Assembly: GCA_027620015.1 (NCBI GenBank)
Contig: JAQCGH010000007.1
Location: 1-57,626, forward strand
Direction of reading: 5' to 3'
From: Cyanobacteriota bacterium
Lineage (GTDB): Bacteria > Cyanobacteriota > Cyanobacteriia > PCC-6307 > Cyanobiaceae
DNA length: 57,626 nucleotides
Every line of letters starts with the position of its first letter. The stretch's first letter is position 1. The position numbers and the translations under genes were made by a program. The notes below the pieces were generated by a model, which did not search any database, was not told where the DNA came from, and was given only the letters and a program-made list of their open reading frames with translations. Shown here in pieces: positions 1 to 8,423 of this stretch.

Positions 1-1638
1 GATAGCCTCAGCTTCACCTACCGCCAACTGCACACCGAGGTGTGCAAGGCAAGCAATGCTCTAAGGGCTCTTGGCATCGGCAAGGGGGATCTGGTAGCCC
101 TTTACATGCCGATGATTCCGGAGGCAGCAATTGCCATGCTGGCCTGTGCCCGTATCGGCGCCCCACACTCGGTGGTCTTCGGCGGCTTCTCGGCCGAGGC
201 CCTGCGGGACCGTCTAATCAATGGTCAGGTTAAGGCGGTGATCACCGCCGATGGGGGCTTCCGTAAGGACAAGCCCGTGCCTCTTAAGCCCGCGGTGGAC
301 GAGGCACTGGCGGTAAATGGTGGCGCACCCAGCGTTGAGCATGTGCTGGTGGTGCAGCGAATTAAGGGCCACTGCGTCATGACTACAGGCAGGGACCACT
401 GGTGGCATGAGCTCGTGGACGGGCAGAGCGCCGAGTGCCCCGCCGAGCCAATGGCCAGCGAGGACCGCTTATTTGTGCTCTATACCTCTGGCTCCACCGG
501 CAAACCCAAGGGGGTCGTACACACCACCGCTGGTTACAACCTTTGGACCCACCTCACCTTCCAGTGGATATTTGACATCCGTGAGGAAGACATCCACTGG
601 TGCACAGCCGATGTGGGCTGGATCACCGGCCACAGCTACATCGTGTATGGGCCACTTTCCAATGGCGCCACCACGGTGATGTATGAGGGCGCTCCCAGGC
701 CAAGCAAGCCAGGTGCCTTCTGGGAGGTGATTCAGAAGCATCGCTGCACAATTTTTTATACCGCCCCAACAGCAATCCGGGCCTTTATGAAGGGGGGCCG
801 ATCCGTACCGGATCAATACGACATGAGCTCGTTGCGAATCCTGGGCACTGTGGGTGAGCCGATCAATCCCGAGGCCTGGATCTGGTATCGGGATGTAATT
901 GGAGGCGATCGTTGCCCGGTAGTGGACACCTGGTGGCAAACCGAGACTGGCGGCGTGATGATCAGCCCCCTGCCTGGAGCTACTCACACCAAGCCTGGTT
1001 CCTGCACTCTTCCCCTGCCTGGAATAGCCGCTGACATTGTGGATATAAATGGCGTTTCCCAGCCGGCTGATGCCGGAGGCTACCTGGTAGTTCGAAGGCC
1101 CTGGCCAGGGATGATGCGCACCGTGCATGGCGACCCCGAACGCTTCCGCAAGAGTTACTGGGAGGAGATCCGACCCACCGATGGTTCCTATCTATATTTC
1201 GCCGGGGATGGCGCCCGCCGTGACGCTGATGGCTATATCTGGGTGATGGGCCGTGTTGATGACGTGATCAACGTGAGTGGTCACAGGCTTGGCACCATGG
1301 AAATTGAGAGTGCTTTGGTGAGCCATCCCACGGTGGCTGAGGCGGCGGTGGTGGGGCGGCCTGATGACCTCAAGGGTGAGGGGATTGTTGCCTTTGTGAC
1401 TTTGGAGGCGGGTCGCTGCGGCGACGACGCCCTGATTGCCGATTTGCGGGCCCACGTGGGTAAGGAGATCGGAGCGATCGCCAAGCCCGATGAGATTCGT
1501 TTTACCGATTCTCTGCCCAAAACCCGCAGTGGCAAGATTATGCGCCGTATCCTGCGGGCCCTTGCCTCCGGCCAGGAGGTGACCGGCGATACCTCCACCT
1601 TGGAGGACCGTTCCGTGCTCGATGCCTTAAGGGTTTAG
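1..1638 (+). CDS. acs: Acetyl-CoA synthetase, 5' end outside the window
   Basis: AMP-forming acetate-CoA ligase, which activates acetate through acetyl-AMP to acetyl-CoA in the cytoplasm. The reading frame is open from base 1, so the start lies upstream. The 545 residues seen here compare with about 650 in the family, so roughly 105 N-terminal residues are missing. Adenylate-forming motifs appear in order: the phosphate loop [11 protein letters not shown] near residue 160, the aromatic WWQTETGG block near 310, the hinge region [13 protein letters not shown] near 415, and the C-terminal [11 protein letters not shown]. The lysine of this last motif is the catalytic residue that is acetylated in many bacteria. 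The 3' end overlaps the convergent DUF1350 gene by 12 bases. Identification is secure. Confidence 0.97.
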   Translation, partial: DSLSFTYRQLHTEVCKASNALRALGIGKGDLVALYMPMIPEAAIAMLACARIGAPHSVVFGGFSAEALRDRLINGQVKAVITADGGFRKDKPVPLKPAVDEALAVNGGAPSVEHVLVVQRIKGHCVMTTGRDHWWHELVDGQSAECPAEPMASEDRLFVLYTSGSTGKPKGVVHTTAGYNLWTHLTFQWIFDIREEDIHWCTADVGWITGHSYIVYGPLSNGATTVMYEGAPRPSKPGAFWEVIQKHRCTIFYTAPTAIRAFMKGGRSVPDQYDMSSLRILGTVGEPINPEAWIWYRDVIGGDRCPVVDTWWQTETGGVMISPLPGATHTKPGSCTLPLPGIAADIVDINGVSQPADAGGYLVVRRPWPGMMRTVHGDPERFRKSYWEEIRPTDGSYLYFAGDGARRDADGYIWVMGRVDDVINVSGHRLGTMEIESALVSHPTVAEAAVVGRPDDLKGEGIVAFVTLEAGRCGDDALIADLRAHVGKEIGAIAKPDEIRFTDSLPKTRSGKIMRRILRALASGQEVTGDTSTLEDRSVLDALRV

Positions 1639-2370
1639 GTCCCCCCAAGCATCAACTGTCGCCGCGATGCCATCCAAGGCTCGCTTTCTGGCAGGATCGT
1701 CGGCCCACTTGCCCAGCAGGTTCTGGCGCAACCCCGCGCTAGCGGGGGTTAGGTGATCTCCTTGAAGCTCAGTTAGCTGGCTGACATCTCCTTCACGACC
1801 TTGCAGCACCCCCAGCAGCCGCTGGCTTTGGTCGATCTGGTCGCGGTTGAAGCGCACCAATAAGTTGCGGGGTTGGAGATAGGTGCGTGCCACTTGATTC
1901 AGGGTTTCCTGCGGTGAAGGACTGAATTCGCTGCGAAAGTTGAACTGCTGAGAGAGCTCAGCTAATAGCGGTATGGAGCGCTCGGCAGAGAAGTTGTTGA
2001 AGCTCAAGGCCACTAAGCCGGAGCTTCCCCTTCCCCCATCAGGTGCCAGGAGGTGCAGCTTGCAGCCCAGGCTGTGGCCTATTCGCAGTATCGCTCTGCT
2101 GGCGTCGCCACCTTCCCCGTCCGCATCTCTTAGTTGACGGAACCGCCTCCAAGCGGTGTTGGCCTGATCCTGATGGTCGAAACCGGGGACATAGCTCCAG
2201 GCCCTAATCCGCCAGCCCCTAACCGCTAGTGCCTCCAAAAGCCTCCGGTAGCTGAGTTGGGGGCTGGCCGCCAGGTAACTGCCGCCGATGAATTCAACCG
2301 TGCCGCGGCTTAGCGGCTCTGCCCCTAGCTGCCAGATATCTCCTCGCTGCCGCCACCCAGACATTCTCAA
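1627..2370 (-). CDS. DUF1350 family protein, alpha/beta-hydrolase-like
   Basis: A 247-residue protein of the DUF1350 family, found in cyanobacteria and plastids, with no established reaction. A nucleophile-elbow-like GHSLG motif near residue 118 suggests an alpha/beta-hydrolase fold; catalysis is inferred only. No signal peptide or membrane segment is visible, so it is probably cytoplasmic. Its start overlaps the stop of the upstream peroxiredoxin gene by 4 bases, which indicates co-transcription and translational coupling. It converges on acs. Confidence 0.85.
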   Translation of the reverse strand: MRMSGWRQRGDIWQLGAEPLSRGTVEFIGGSYLAASPQLSYRRLLEALAVRGWRIRAWSYVPGFDHQDQANTAWRRFRQLRDADGEGGDASRAILRIGHSLGCKLHLLAPDGGRGSSGLVALSFNNFSAERSIPLLAELSQQFNFRSEFSPSPQETLNQVARTYLQPRNLLVRFNRDQIDQSQRLLGVLQGREGDVSQLTELQGDHLTPASAGLRQNLLGKWADDPARKRALDGIAATVDAWGDLNP

Positions 2371-2822
2371 AGGGCGAGGCGTTGCAATGCCGCCCGCGCT
2401 TCGTTGCGATGAGCTGCGCCATCTAGGAGGTTGTTGAACACGTGGCGTATCACCCCTTCGCGGTCGATCACGTAGGTGACGCGGCCAGGCAGTAATCCGA
2501 GCACATTTGGTACTCCGAAAGCTTTGCGTAGGGCGTTGGCTTTGTCCACCAGAAGTGGGAAGGGCAGGTTATGACGACTGACAAAGCGCTGATGGCTGGC
2601 CTGATCGTCACCGCTGACACCCCAGACCTCAGCGCCTAGGGCCTGGAGGTCGGCGTAGCTGTCACGGAAGGCGCATGCTTCAGCGGTGCAGCCTGGAGTG
2701 TCGTCCTTTGGATAGAAGAAAAGCACTAACGCCTTACCGGCTAGTTGATCGCTGCGGCGCCCCTGACCGTTCTGATCATTAAGTGCAACGAGTGGGGCTC
2801 GATCTCCGAAGGCAAGTGCCAT
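2367..2822 (-). CDS. Peroxiredoxin of the BCP/PrxQ type
   Basis: A thiol peroxidase that reduces H2O2 and organic hydroperoxides with thioredoxin-type donors. The 151-residue length is typical of BCP/PrxQ. The motif DDTPGCTAEACAFRD near residues 40-55 holds the peroxidatic cysteine (in GCT) and the partner cysteine five residues later, the PrxQ arrangement. There is no signal peptide, so it is cytoplasmic. It is the first gene of a two-gene unit with DUF1350. Cyanobacteria usually have several PrxQ paralogues, and which one this is cannot be told here. Confidence 0.93.
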   Translation of the reverse strand: MALAFGDRAPLVALNDQNGQGRRSDQLAGKALVLFFYPKDDTPGCTAEACAFRDSYADLQALGAEVWGVSGDDQASHQRFVSRHNLPFPLLVDKANALRKAFGVPNVLGLLPGRVTYVIDREGVIRHVFNNLLDGAAHRNEARAALQRLAL

Positions 2823-2921
2823 CTAAATCAAATTGGACATTCGTTTTTACCCTAGGCATCTGTCTTGGCTGCCGTAGTCGTACGTACAGACGTAGCTGTT
2901 TTGTAGAGATCGGCTGGGAAG

Positions 2922-3800
2922 ATGGGCGGAGCAATGCATCTAGATGTGACTGGCCCGACCGAGGAACAGCCCAGTCTCTGGCAGCAGAGTGATCTGCTGA
3001 ACGCGGTGAATGCGACCCCTGCTTTGAGCCCAGCGGCCAAGCTCAAGGAGTTTGTGGCTTTGGATCCCAGCCTTTCCCACCGCGATCTGCAATTTGGATC
3101 AGTACCTAACAATCTGCTGATCTTGGACACGGAGACCACAGGTCTGGAGCCGGTTTCTGCTCAGTGCATCGAGGTTGGAGCAGTTCTGTTTCATGTACCG
3201 AGTAGGTCGGTATTGAGTCAGGTCTCATTTCTTTTGCCAGCTGCTGCCAACCCGGCGAAACATGTCAATGGCATTGCTGCAGAAGTGACCCGACTTTCTC
3301 AGCCCTGGCAGGCGGGCCTCCAGCATTTCCGAGCCCTGCTCGCGGCAGCCGATGCGGTGCTTGCCCACAACGCATCTTTTGATGCGAAGTGGTTTGGGCT
3401 GGGACCGCTACCGCCAGTTGATAAGCCTTGGATTTGCTCAATGGACGACATCGAGTGGCCGCCTGAGCGGCACCTGCGGAACCCTCCTTCAGTGCGCGAT
3501 CTGGCCTTGGCCTATGGAGTGCCGGTGTGGGCTGCCCATCGCGCCCTAACCGATTGCACCTATCTCGTTCAGGTACTTGAACGATGCGACAATCTCGAAG
3601 ACCTCTTGGCTGCAGCTGTAGAGCCGAAGCTGCTATTTCGCGCCAATCTCCCTTATGCCGAACGGCATCTGGCCAAACAGGCTGGCTTTCGCTGGAATGA
3701 GCCGGTGCGGGGTGCCTGGAGTCGACGACTAAGCGACCGCCAGGCCCAGGCCCTGCCATTTGACGTGCAGAGGGTGGAAACCGATTCACAAGCAACCTGA
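2922..3800 (+). CDS. DEDDh-family 3'-5' exonuclease, DnaQ-like
   Basis: A 292-residue protein with an RNase T/DnaQ exonuclease domain at roughly residues 65-225. The metal-binding motifs are LDTETTGL (DxE), HNASFDAKW (second Asp) and HRALTDC (His and final Asp of the DEDDh type). The C-terminal 45 residues carry an AGFRW...W pattern, a small add-on domain seen in some bacterial exonucleases of this type and probably nucleic-acid related. It is too short and differently built to be the full polymerase III epsilon-tau system, so a repair or RNA-processing role is more likely; the substrate is unknown. A second ATG four codons downstream could be the true start. It is divergent from the peroxiredoxin. 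Confidence 0.85.
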   Translation: MGGAMHLDVTGPTEEQPSLWQQSDLLNAVNATPALSPAAKLKEFVALDPSLSHRDLQFGSVPNNLLILDTETTGLEPVSAQCIEVGAVLFHVPSRSVLSQVSFLLPAAANPAKHVNGIAAEVTRLSQPWQAGLQHFRALLAAADAVLAHNASFDAKWFGLGPLPPVDKPWICSMDDIEWPPERHLRNPPSVRDLALAYGVPVWAAHRALTDCTYLVQVLERCDNLEDLLAAAVEPKLLFRANLPYAERHLAKQAGFRWNEPVRGAWSRRLSDRQAQALPFDVQRVETDSQAT

Positions 3801-4046
3801 ACTGCCAGGACGAGCCCCCGTTTTTTTTGGGTTTTTCTTCCAATACCCATAGTCAAGAGCGCGATACTGCTATCTGGCTGTGTCTCCACAGGCTGAGTTG
3901 ACAGTTGCCGTGAGGCTTTGGCGGGTTGATGTGTCGATCTGCGTGGACTTACCACCGATGAGCTGGGTCAGCTGTTGCGGGAGGTGTATTGATTGGCAGC
4001 TTGAACTGGTTTCAAGTCTGCACTGATTGCCAGGAGGCATACAAGT
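3801..4046. other. Intergenic stretch without a recognisable gene
   Basis: This stretch lies between the exonuclease stop and the tRNA-Pro terminator. It begins with a pyrimidine-rich run (T8 at 3821-3828 and T5 at 3832-3836) that could end exonuclease transcripts but lacks a convincing GC stem. Around 3930-3990 one plus-strand frame reads like protein (DLRGLTTDELGQLLREVY then a stop) but is closed by a stop immediately upstream and has no start. It may be a gene remnant or chance. Confidence 0.4.
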
Positions 4047-4071
4047 AAAAAAAACCGGCTTGGGAAGCCGG
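4047..4071 (-). terminator. Rho-independent terminator after tRNA-Pro
   Basis: On the minus strand a perfect 7-bp stem, CCGGCTT / AAGCCGG with a CCC loop, is followed directly by eight T residues. It lies about 45 bases beyond the 3' end of tRNA-Pro, as expected for the end of that transcript. Confidence 0.85.
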
Positions 4072-4116
4072 CAAGTAAGAAAAAAATTCACCTTTGAAAT
4101 CAGTGATTTGTCGAAA

Positions 4117-4190
4117 TCGGAGCGACAGGATTTGAACCTGCGACCCCCACTACCCCAAAGTGGTGCGCTACCAAGCTGCGCTACGCCCCG
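4117..4190 (-). tRNA. tRNA-Pro, anticodon GGG
   Basis: A 74-base cloverleaf on the minus strand. The acceptor stem CGGGGCG pairs with CGCTCCG (one G-U), with discriminator A. The anticodon stem CCACT/AGTGG encloses loop TTGGGGT, giving anticodon GGG for CCC and CCU. The T arm is GCAGG-TTCAAAT-CCTGT, with one G-U pair. The 3' CCA is not encoded and must be added after transcription. It is followed by a clear terminator and preceded by the gene at 4202. Confidence 0.96.
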
Positions 4191-4201
4191 GCAGATTGAA
4201 G

Positions 4202-4543
4202 TTACCACAGCGCTTTGCGGTGTTTCAGCCGGCTTATTAGCCGTTTTGTGAGGCGCTCCCGCTTTAAACCTGCATACCCAGGAACGCGCAGGCGACGGGC
4301 TAATTGACGTAGCTCCCCAACTCCCAGGCTGGCCAGCCGCAACTCGGGCAATCGGCTCCAGACTGCTGAGGGTGCAGGCAGGTCTGAACCGTTGCGGTTG
4401 GCCGAGAAGCTCAGCAGTGCTCCGCCAGCCATCCACTCAGGCACAAGCACAAACAACACGGCCAGCAACCCGTAGAGCTCCACAAGCCCCTTGGGTAGCG
4501 GATGGAGTGGGCGGTTTTGTGGCTTGAGCTGGAGCTTGCTCAC
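4202..4543 (-). CDS. Unknown cyanobacterial protein with one membrane segment and a basic tail
   Basis: A 113-residue protein that I cannot assign. A hydrophobic helix lies near residues 20-45 (VELYGLLAVLFVLVPEWMAG). The C-terminal half contains LGVGELRQLARRLRVPGYAGLKRERL, which resembles the small SAP/Rho-N-like helix-turn-helix found at the end of several cyanobacterial proteins and often linked to nucleic-acid binding. The start overlaps the stop of the 60-residue upstream gene by 4 bases, so the two are coupled. The function is unknown. Confidence 0.7.
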   Translation of the reverse strand: MSKLQLKPQNRPLHPLPKGLVELYGLLAVLFVLVPEWMAGGALLSFSANRNGSDLPAPSAVWSRLPELRLASLGVGELRQLARRLRVPGYAGLKRERLTKRLISRLKHRKALW

Positions 4544-4722
4544 AGCAGAGGGGGCTTGGCGACGTTCTTCAAGACAGATGGCTGACTAGAGGGACTATCT
4601 CGCCATTGCAGTTGTGGTTGTGGCCTGGGATTCAGTTTTACGCTCCAGAAGATCAAGGCAAAGCAGAGCCCCAGGGTGATTAGCAACCCAAGAATTACCA
4701 GTCGATCCGGTAAGGGATTCAC
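4540..4722 (-). CDS. Small single-pass membrane protein, unknown
   Basis: 60 residues with one strong transmembrane helix near residues 8-28 (LVILGLLITLGLCFALIFW) and a polar proline/serine-rich tail. No family is recognised. It is kept as a gene because its stop overlaps the next gene's start by 4 bases and it lies co-directionally 13 bases after the preceding gene, in a run of small genes downstream of msrA. Confidence 0.6.
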   Translation of the reverse strand: MNPLPDRLVILGLLITLGLCFALIFWSVKLNPRPQPQLQWRDSPSSQPSVLKNVAKPPLL

Positions 4723-4735
4723 AGTGCAGTCCTGT

Positions 4736-5026
4736 TCATACTTGCTCCGTGCGCATGCACTCCAATTTTCTGAATTGCTGCTCCACAGTCAGCACATCAC
4801 CCCTGAGGATCATGGTCAGTTGCTCGTTGCGATAACGGATGCCTGGCAGGTCTGAGGCCTCGCGAAACATGGTGGAGCGGAAGCGCTCAGTGAGTAGTAA
4901 CGCCTGCGCGTCATTGCGCTCCAAGGTGACCCGGCTCTGATCGGGGCAGATGAACTGTTCGGTGATGCCGTAGTCCTCCCACCAAGGCGACCCCATTGAG
5001 AGCAAAGCAAGGGCAAGCAGCGGCAT
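4736..5026 (-). CDS. Small unknown protein, probably exported
   Basis: 96 residues. The N-terminus (MPLLALALLSMGSPWW) looks like a short, weak signal or anchor sequence, followed by a soluble domain with one cysteine (FICPDQ) and a second near the C-terminus (LECMRTEQV). No family is recognised. It starts 8 bases after the msrA stop on the same strand, so it is probably co-transcribed with msrA. Redox-active cysteines next to a methionine sulfoxide reductase are suggestive only. Confidence 0.6.
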   Translation of the reverse strand: MPLLALALLSMGSPWWEDYGITEQFICPDQSRVTLERNDAQALLLTERFRSTMFREASDLPGIRYRNEQLTMILRGDVLTVEQQFRKLECMRTEQV

Positions 5027-5034
5027 GAATATGT

Positions 5035-5733
5035 TCAGCCCAGCTGAATCGGTGCATTGTCTCCCCGCAGCACGCAGTGGGCCACTTTCCAGTCATAGGA
5101 GGACCAAACCCGTGGATCGAGTTTGTAGGCGGAGCCTGCAAACTCACCGAGCCTCTGTTCGGTTGGCTGGGCGGAGCAGTATGGGCGGCTGCCGGGTTTG
5201 GCTAGGTATTGCTGGTGATATTGCTCCGCATACCAAAAAGTTTGGTTATTACGGAGTTCAGTTGTGATTGAGCCAAATCCAGAGCTACTCAGCAGCTGCT
5301 GGTAGGCATCGCGACTCGCCTCTGCTAAGGCAAGTAGGTGAGGATCGTCCACATAGATCACAGAGCGATACTGGCTGCCCCGATCGTTGCCCTGGCGATC
5401 CCCCTGCGTCGGGTTGTGGCATTCCCAGAACAGCTTGAGCAGATCACTGAAATCGATCAAAGCCGTATCCCAGACCACACGAACAACCTCACTGTGGCCT
5501 GTGCCTCCGGAACAGACCTGGTCGTAGCTGGGTTGTTCAATTAGGCCCCCGGCGTAGCCCACCGCTGTTGTAACAGTGCCTGGCAGCCGCCAAAAGCCTT
5601 TCTCTGCTCCCCAAAAGCAGCCGCAACCAAATACTGCCTCTGCTTGGCCACCCTTTATGGGCGCATCAATTGAAGTGCCCAGCACAAAGTGGGGAGCCTG
5701 GGCCTGAGGAGTGTTCTTGGACATGCCGAACAC
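5035..5733 (-). CDS. msrA: Peptide methionine (S)-S-oxide reductase
   Basis: Reduces methionine-S-sulfoxide in proteins, using thioredoxin to recycle. The catalytic motif GCFWG lies near residue 38, followed by the usual GYAGG block. The conserved TQGDRQGNDRGSQYRS segment lies near residue 110. Length 232 is within the MsrA range, with a slightly long N-terminus. No signal peptide is seen, so it acts in the cytoplasm. It leads a co-directional run of three small unknown genes and tRNA-Pro. Confidence 0.95.
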   Translation of the reverse strand: MFGMSKNTPQAQAPHFVLGTSIDAPIKGGQAEAVFGCGCFWGAEKGFWRLPGTVTTAVGYAGGLIEQPSYDQVCSGGTGHSEVVRVVWDTALIDFSDLLKLFWECHNPTQGDRQGNDRGSQYRSVIYVDDPHLLALAEASRDAYQQLLSSSGFGSITTELRNNQTFWYAEQYHQQYLAKPGSRPYCSAQPTEQRLGEFAGSAYKLDPRVWSSYDWKVAHCVLRGDNAPIQLG

Positions 5734-5759
5734 GCTGCTGCTTGCAATTAAATTTGAGC

Positions 5760-6038
5760 CTAGGCAGTCCTTTTATTTGCCGCGCCGGGCTCAAAGGCAA
5801 TGTGATTCAGAAGGGTGGTGGTGAAGGCGAACAACAGGAACGGCAGGGAAAGCACCAGGATTAGGCCTACACCCACCAGCGCAAAGATCGGTTTGCTGGC
5901 CCCCATCAATGCCAGGCCAGCCGCCAGGCTGGCAAAGATCACCAGCATCCAGATCAAAATCTGCCCATATATGTCGCCGAAGGACAGGGTGCAGCGCAGC
6001 CGGTAGGGCAAGCCGGTAAACGGGGCAACTGACTCCAT
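5760..6038 (-). CDS. Small two-helix membrane protein, unknown
   Basis: 92 residues with two adjacent hydrophobic segments near residues 25-50 and 55-82 (LIWMLVIFASLAAGLALMG and FALVGVGLILVLSLPFLLF). It probably forms a helical hairpin in the membrane. I favour the ATG at 6038 (MESVAPFTG) over an in-frame start at 6062, because the extra residues are basic and not family-like. It resembles the short conserved unknown membrane proteins of cyanobacteria. It sits between msrA and an ABC exporter, all on the minus strand. Confidence 0.65.
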   Translation of the reverse strand: MESVAPFTGLPYRLRCTLSFGDIYGQILIWMLVIFASLAAGLALMGASKPIFALVGVGLILVLSLPFLLFAFTTTLLNHIAFEPGAANKRTA

Positions 6039-6127
6039 GGGGGCTCCTAGGCGTATACGCAAAAGGCGACACCATCCACCTAAGCCTGATCCAGGCCGCT
6101 TGGCTGATCAGCTCAACATTATTGAAA

Positions 6128-7909
6128 TCAGCCGGCAGCCTTCAGCTGCTCCGTTGCCTGCTCCCTGTCCCATAAACGTCGGTAGGTGCCACGCTCAGTC
6201 ATTAGCTGGCTGTGGTGGCCCTGTTGCACTAGCCGGCCCTCCTCGAGCACTAGCACTCGATCACAGGCGGCAGCTGCCGACAACTGGTGGCTGATCATCA
6301 GCACGGTGCGCCCCTGACCTTGTTTATTTGATTGTGCGTTGGACTGCTCACTGCGAATTGTGCGCAGGATTTCAGCTGCGGTGGTGTTGTCGACGCTGGC
6401 TAGGGCGTCGTCCAATACCAATAGCGGTGTGCGTACTAGCAGGGCCCTCCCCATGGCTGTACGCTGGCGTTGGCCACCGCTCAGGGTGATGCCCCGCTCC
6501 CCAACCAGCGTCTGATAGCCATCGGGGAATCCCTTGATGTCTCCCTCAAGTCTGGCCTGGCGAGCTGCTGACTCGATACGCTCAAACGGCGCATTCGGCT
6601 CTCCATAGCGCAGGTTGTCGGCAAGGCTCGCTGTAAAAAGATATCCCTCTTGGGGTACCAAGCCCACTTGACCCCGCAGCTCAGCCAATTCCAATGCGGT
6701 GATGTCGACTCCATCCAGCCAAAGTTGTCCCGGATCGACCTCGACCATGCGCCCTAAGGCTCTGGCCAATGTGGTTTTGCCGCAGCCCACGGGCCCCACT
6801 ACTGCCACAAGCTCGCCGGGGTGGAGCTCAAAACTGACGTCCACAAGGGCTGGTCTTGGAGCGTTGGGATAGCGCACTGTGAGGCCGCTGGCCTTTACAG
6901 CCCCCTGACCCGGCTGGGTTGGGGGCGTTGGTGATGTTGGTGAAATGATCAAGGGCCGACGTCGCAGTAGCTCCTCGACCCGCTCCAGGCTCACCTGGCC
7001 GGTTTGAAAGGTGTTGAGGGTGAACCCAAGCAGGGCTGTGGGGAACACCAGCCGCTCCACAAAAAGGATCAGGGCAACAAGGTCGCCAATGCTGAGGCGG
7101 CCACTTTCTAGTTGGCCACTTCCCAAAGCGAGCAGTAGCAACAGGCTGATTGAAGAGATGCCCTCCAGCAGAGGGAACAGGGTGCTGCGGGTTCGGGCCA
7201 GATTTAGGGCGGCATCCCGATAAACGCGGTTGCGACCGGCGAAGGCGGTTTGCTCAGTGCTTTCTTGGCCGTAGATCTTTATGGCACTTATGCCGGAAAG
7301 GTCTTCCTGGATAAGGTCGCTTAGAGTTGCTAGAGCCTCCTGCTGGCGGCGTTGTTGGCGCATCATGCGACCGCCGAATAAGCGCACCACCATCAACATC
7401 AGTGGGTAGAGCCCCACCGCTGCCAGGGTTAACCAGCCGTCGATCGAGAGCATCGCTGGCAAGGTCAGTGCATAGGCCAGCAATGTGTTTGTCAGGCTGA
7501 GCACGGCGAAGCCCAGCAGCCGGCGCACATTTTCGACGTCGGAGGTGGCTCGGCTGATCACCTCGCCGCTGCCAGTGGTCTGCACCCAGCCGGGCTCCTG
7601 TTTCAGTAAGTGGTCAAAAATCTGTTGTTTGAGCTCTGCCTCCACCTCCCGACCTACTCCGAATACCAGCATTCGTGAGTAGAGCCTTACGGCCCCCATC
7701 ACCGTCGCTAAGGCCACGATCAGCGCCGCCTGAGCCAGCACGTCTTGAAGTGCGAAGCCATCTTGCAAATCGTCGATTACCCGCCGCACCAGCAGGGGGA
7801 TGGAGACGCTCAGCAGGTTCACCACCACTAGGGCGGCAACACCCATAAAAACCACCTTGCGATGGGGCCGCAGATAGCGACGGATCAGATCCAGCCGTAT
7901 GGCTCCCAT
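6128..7909 (-). CDS. ABC exporter with fused membrane and ATPase domains
   Basis: A 593-residue half-transporter of the MsbA/MDR type. An N-terminal six-helix membrane domain (about 20-300) is followed by an ATPase domain (about 340-580). The nucleotide-binding motifs are complete: Walker A GPVGCGKTT, Q-loop GLVPQEGYLF, signature LSGGQRQR, Walker B LLVLDDAL and the switch histidine in MISHQLS. It probably works as a homodimer, exporting a lipid or hydrophobic compound; the substrate cannot be told from sequence. The catalytic glutamate after Walker B is aspartate (LDDA), as in some exporter subunits with reduced ATPase activity. Confidence 0.93.
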   Translation of the reverse strand: MGAIRLDLIRRYLRPHRKVVFMGVAALVVVNLLSVSIPLLVRRVIDDLQDGFALQDVLAQAALIVALATVMGAVRLYSRMLVFGVGREVEAELKQQIFDHLLKQEPGWVQTTGSGEVISRATSDVENVRRLLGFAVLSLTNTLLAYALTLPAMLSIDGWLTLAAVGLYPLMLMVVRLFGGRMMRQQRRQQEALATLSDLIQEDLSGISAIKIYGQESTEQTAFAGRNRVYRDAALNLARTRSTLFPLLEGISSISLLLLLALGSGQLESGRLSIGDLVALILFVERLVFPTALLGFTLNTFQTGQVSLERVEELLRRRPLIISPTSPTPPTQPGQGAVKASGLTVRYPNAPRPALVDVSFELHPGELVAVVGPVGCGKTTLARALGRMVEVDPGQLWLDGVDITALELAELRGQVGLVPQEGYLFTASLADNLRYGEPNAPFERIESAARQARLEGDIKGFPDGYQTLVGERGITLSGGQRQRTAMGRALLVRTPLLVLDDALASVDNTTAAEILRTIRSEQSNAQSNKQGQGRTVLMISHQLSAAAACDRVLVLEEGRLVQQGHHSQLMTERGTYRRLWDREQATEQLKAAG

Positions 7910-7985
7910 CAGGCGCTGGTTTCAAAAGTCACACCAACCTAGGCAGCTACTTTTCCGGCAGGCTGGCCTCAGCAACAGCATCGCC

Positions 7986-8318
7986 ATGGCTACCGATCCA
8001 TATCAATCCGGCAGCACCGACCAAAGCCATCCGCTTTATGCCACGGATCGCGATCTAATTGATCGGCTGCTGGCTGCCGACGTTCCTGCCGACCACAACC
8101 TGGTAGATGCTGCCCGCTTGTTGATGCGTTATGAGAACTTTCCCGGTGCTCGAGATCTCAGCTCAGATTTGGCCAAAGCACTGCGCCTTTGGGGCGTTAG
8201 CCGCGAAGATTTGCACAGGCGCACCAAGGCAATCTGGGCTAAAGGCTTTAGGCCCGCTCCAGCTGCAAGTGAGCCGGTGGGCTCTAGTTTTGACACCGCT
8301 GACCAGGACCAGAGCTGA
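7986..8318 (+). CDS. DUF3288 family protein
   Basis: A 110-residue member of a cyanobacterial family of unknown function. The family signature HPLYATDRDLIDRLL near residue 15 and LLMRYENFPGARDL near 45 are clear. ATG 7986 is chosen because family similarity begins right after it; an upstream in-frame start at 7899 would overlap the divergent ABC exporter start. No signal peptide or membrane segment is present. A terminator-like hairpin follows at 8388. Confidence 0.88.
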   Translation: MATDPYQSGSTDQSHPLYATDRDLIDRLLAADVPADHNLVDAARLLMRYENFPGARDLSSDLAKALRLWGVSREDLHRRTKAIWAKGFRPAPAASEPVGSSFDTADQDQS

Positions 8319-8387
8319 TAATTTGCCGATCAATTAGTCGCCAATTTCACCCTTTTCGGGTGATAGTGGAGAAGTCCCCATCACCCG

Positions 8388-8416
8388 GCCCGGTGTGCTT
8401 TGCACCCGGGCTTTTT
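8388..8416 (+). terminator. Terminator-like hairpin before trpD
   Basis: GCCCGG-TGTGC-TTT-GCACC-CGGGC forms a GC-rich stem with a small bulge, followed by five T residues at 8412-8416. A second hairpin (TCACCC/GGGTGA at 8347-8363, without T tract) lies 25 bases upstream. The position, 70 bases after the DUF3288 stop and 8 bases before trpD ATG, fits a terminator for DUF3288. It would also make an attenuation point for trpD if transcription enters from upstream. Confidence 0.6.
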
Positions 8417-8423
8417 ACTACCT

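Noticed and set aside
3811-3840. Poly-T tract after the exonuclease as a terminator
   Set aside because: T8 and T5 runs are present but the only possible stem (CCC/GGG across the T tract) is too weak and is placed wrongly.
6128-7909. Peptidase-containing (bacteriocin) ABC exporter
   Set aside because: The N-terminus goes directly into membrane helices; there is no C39 peptidase domain and no precursor peptide gene nearby.
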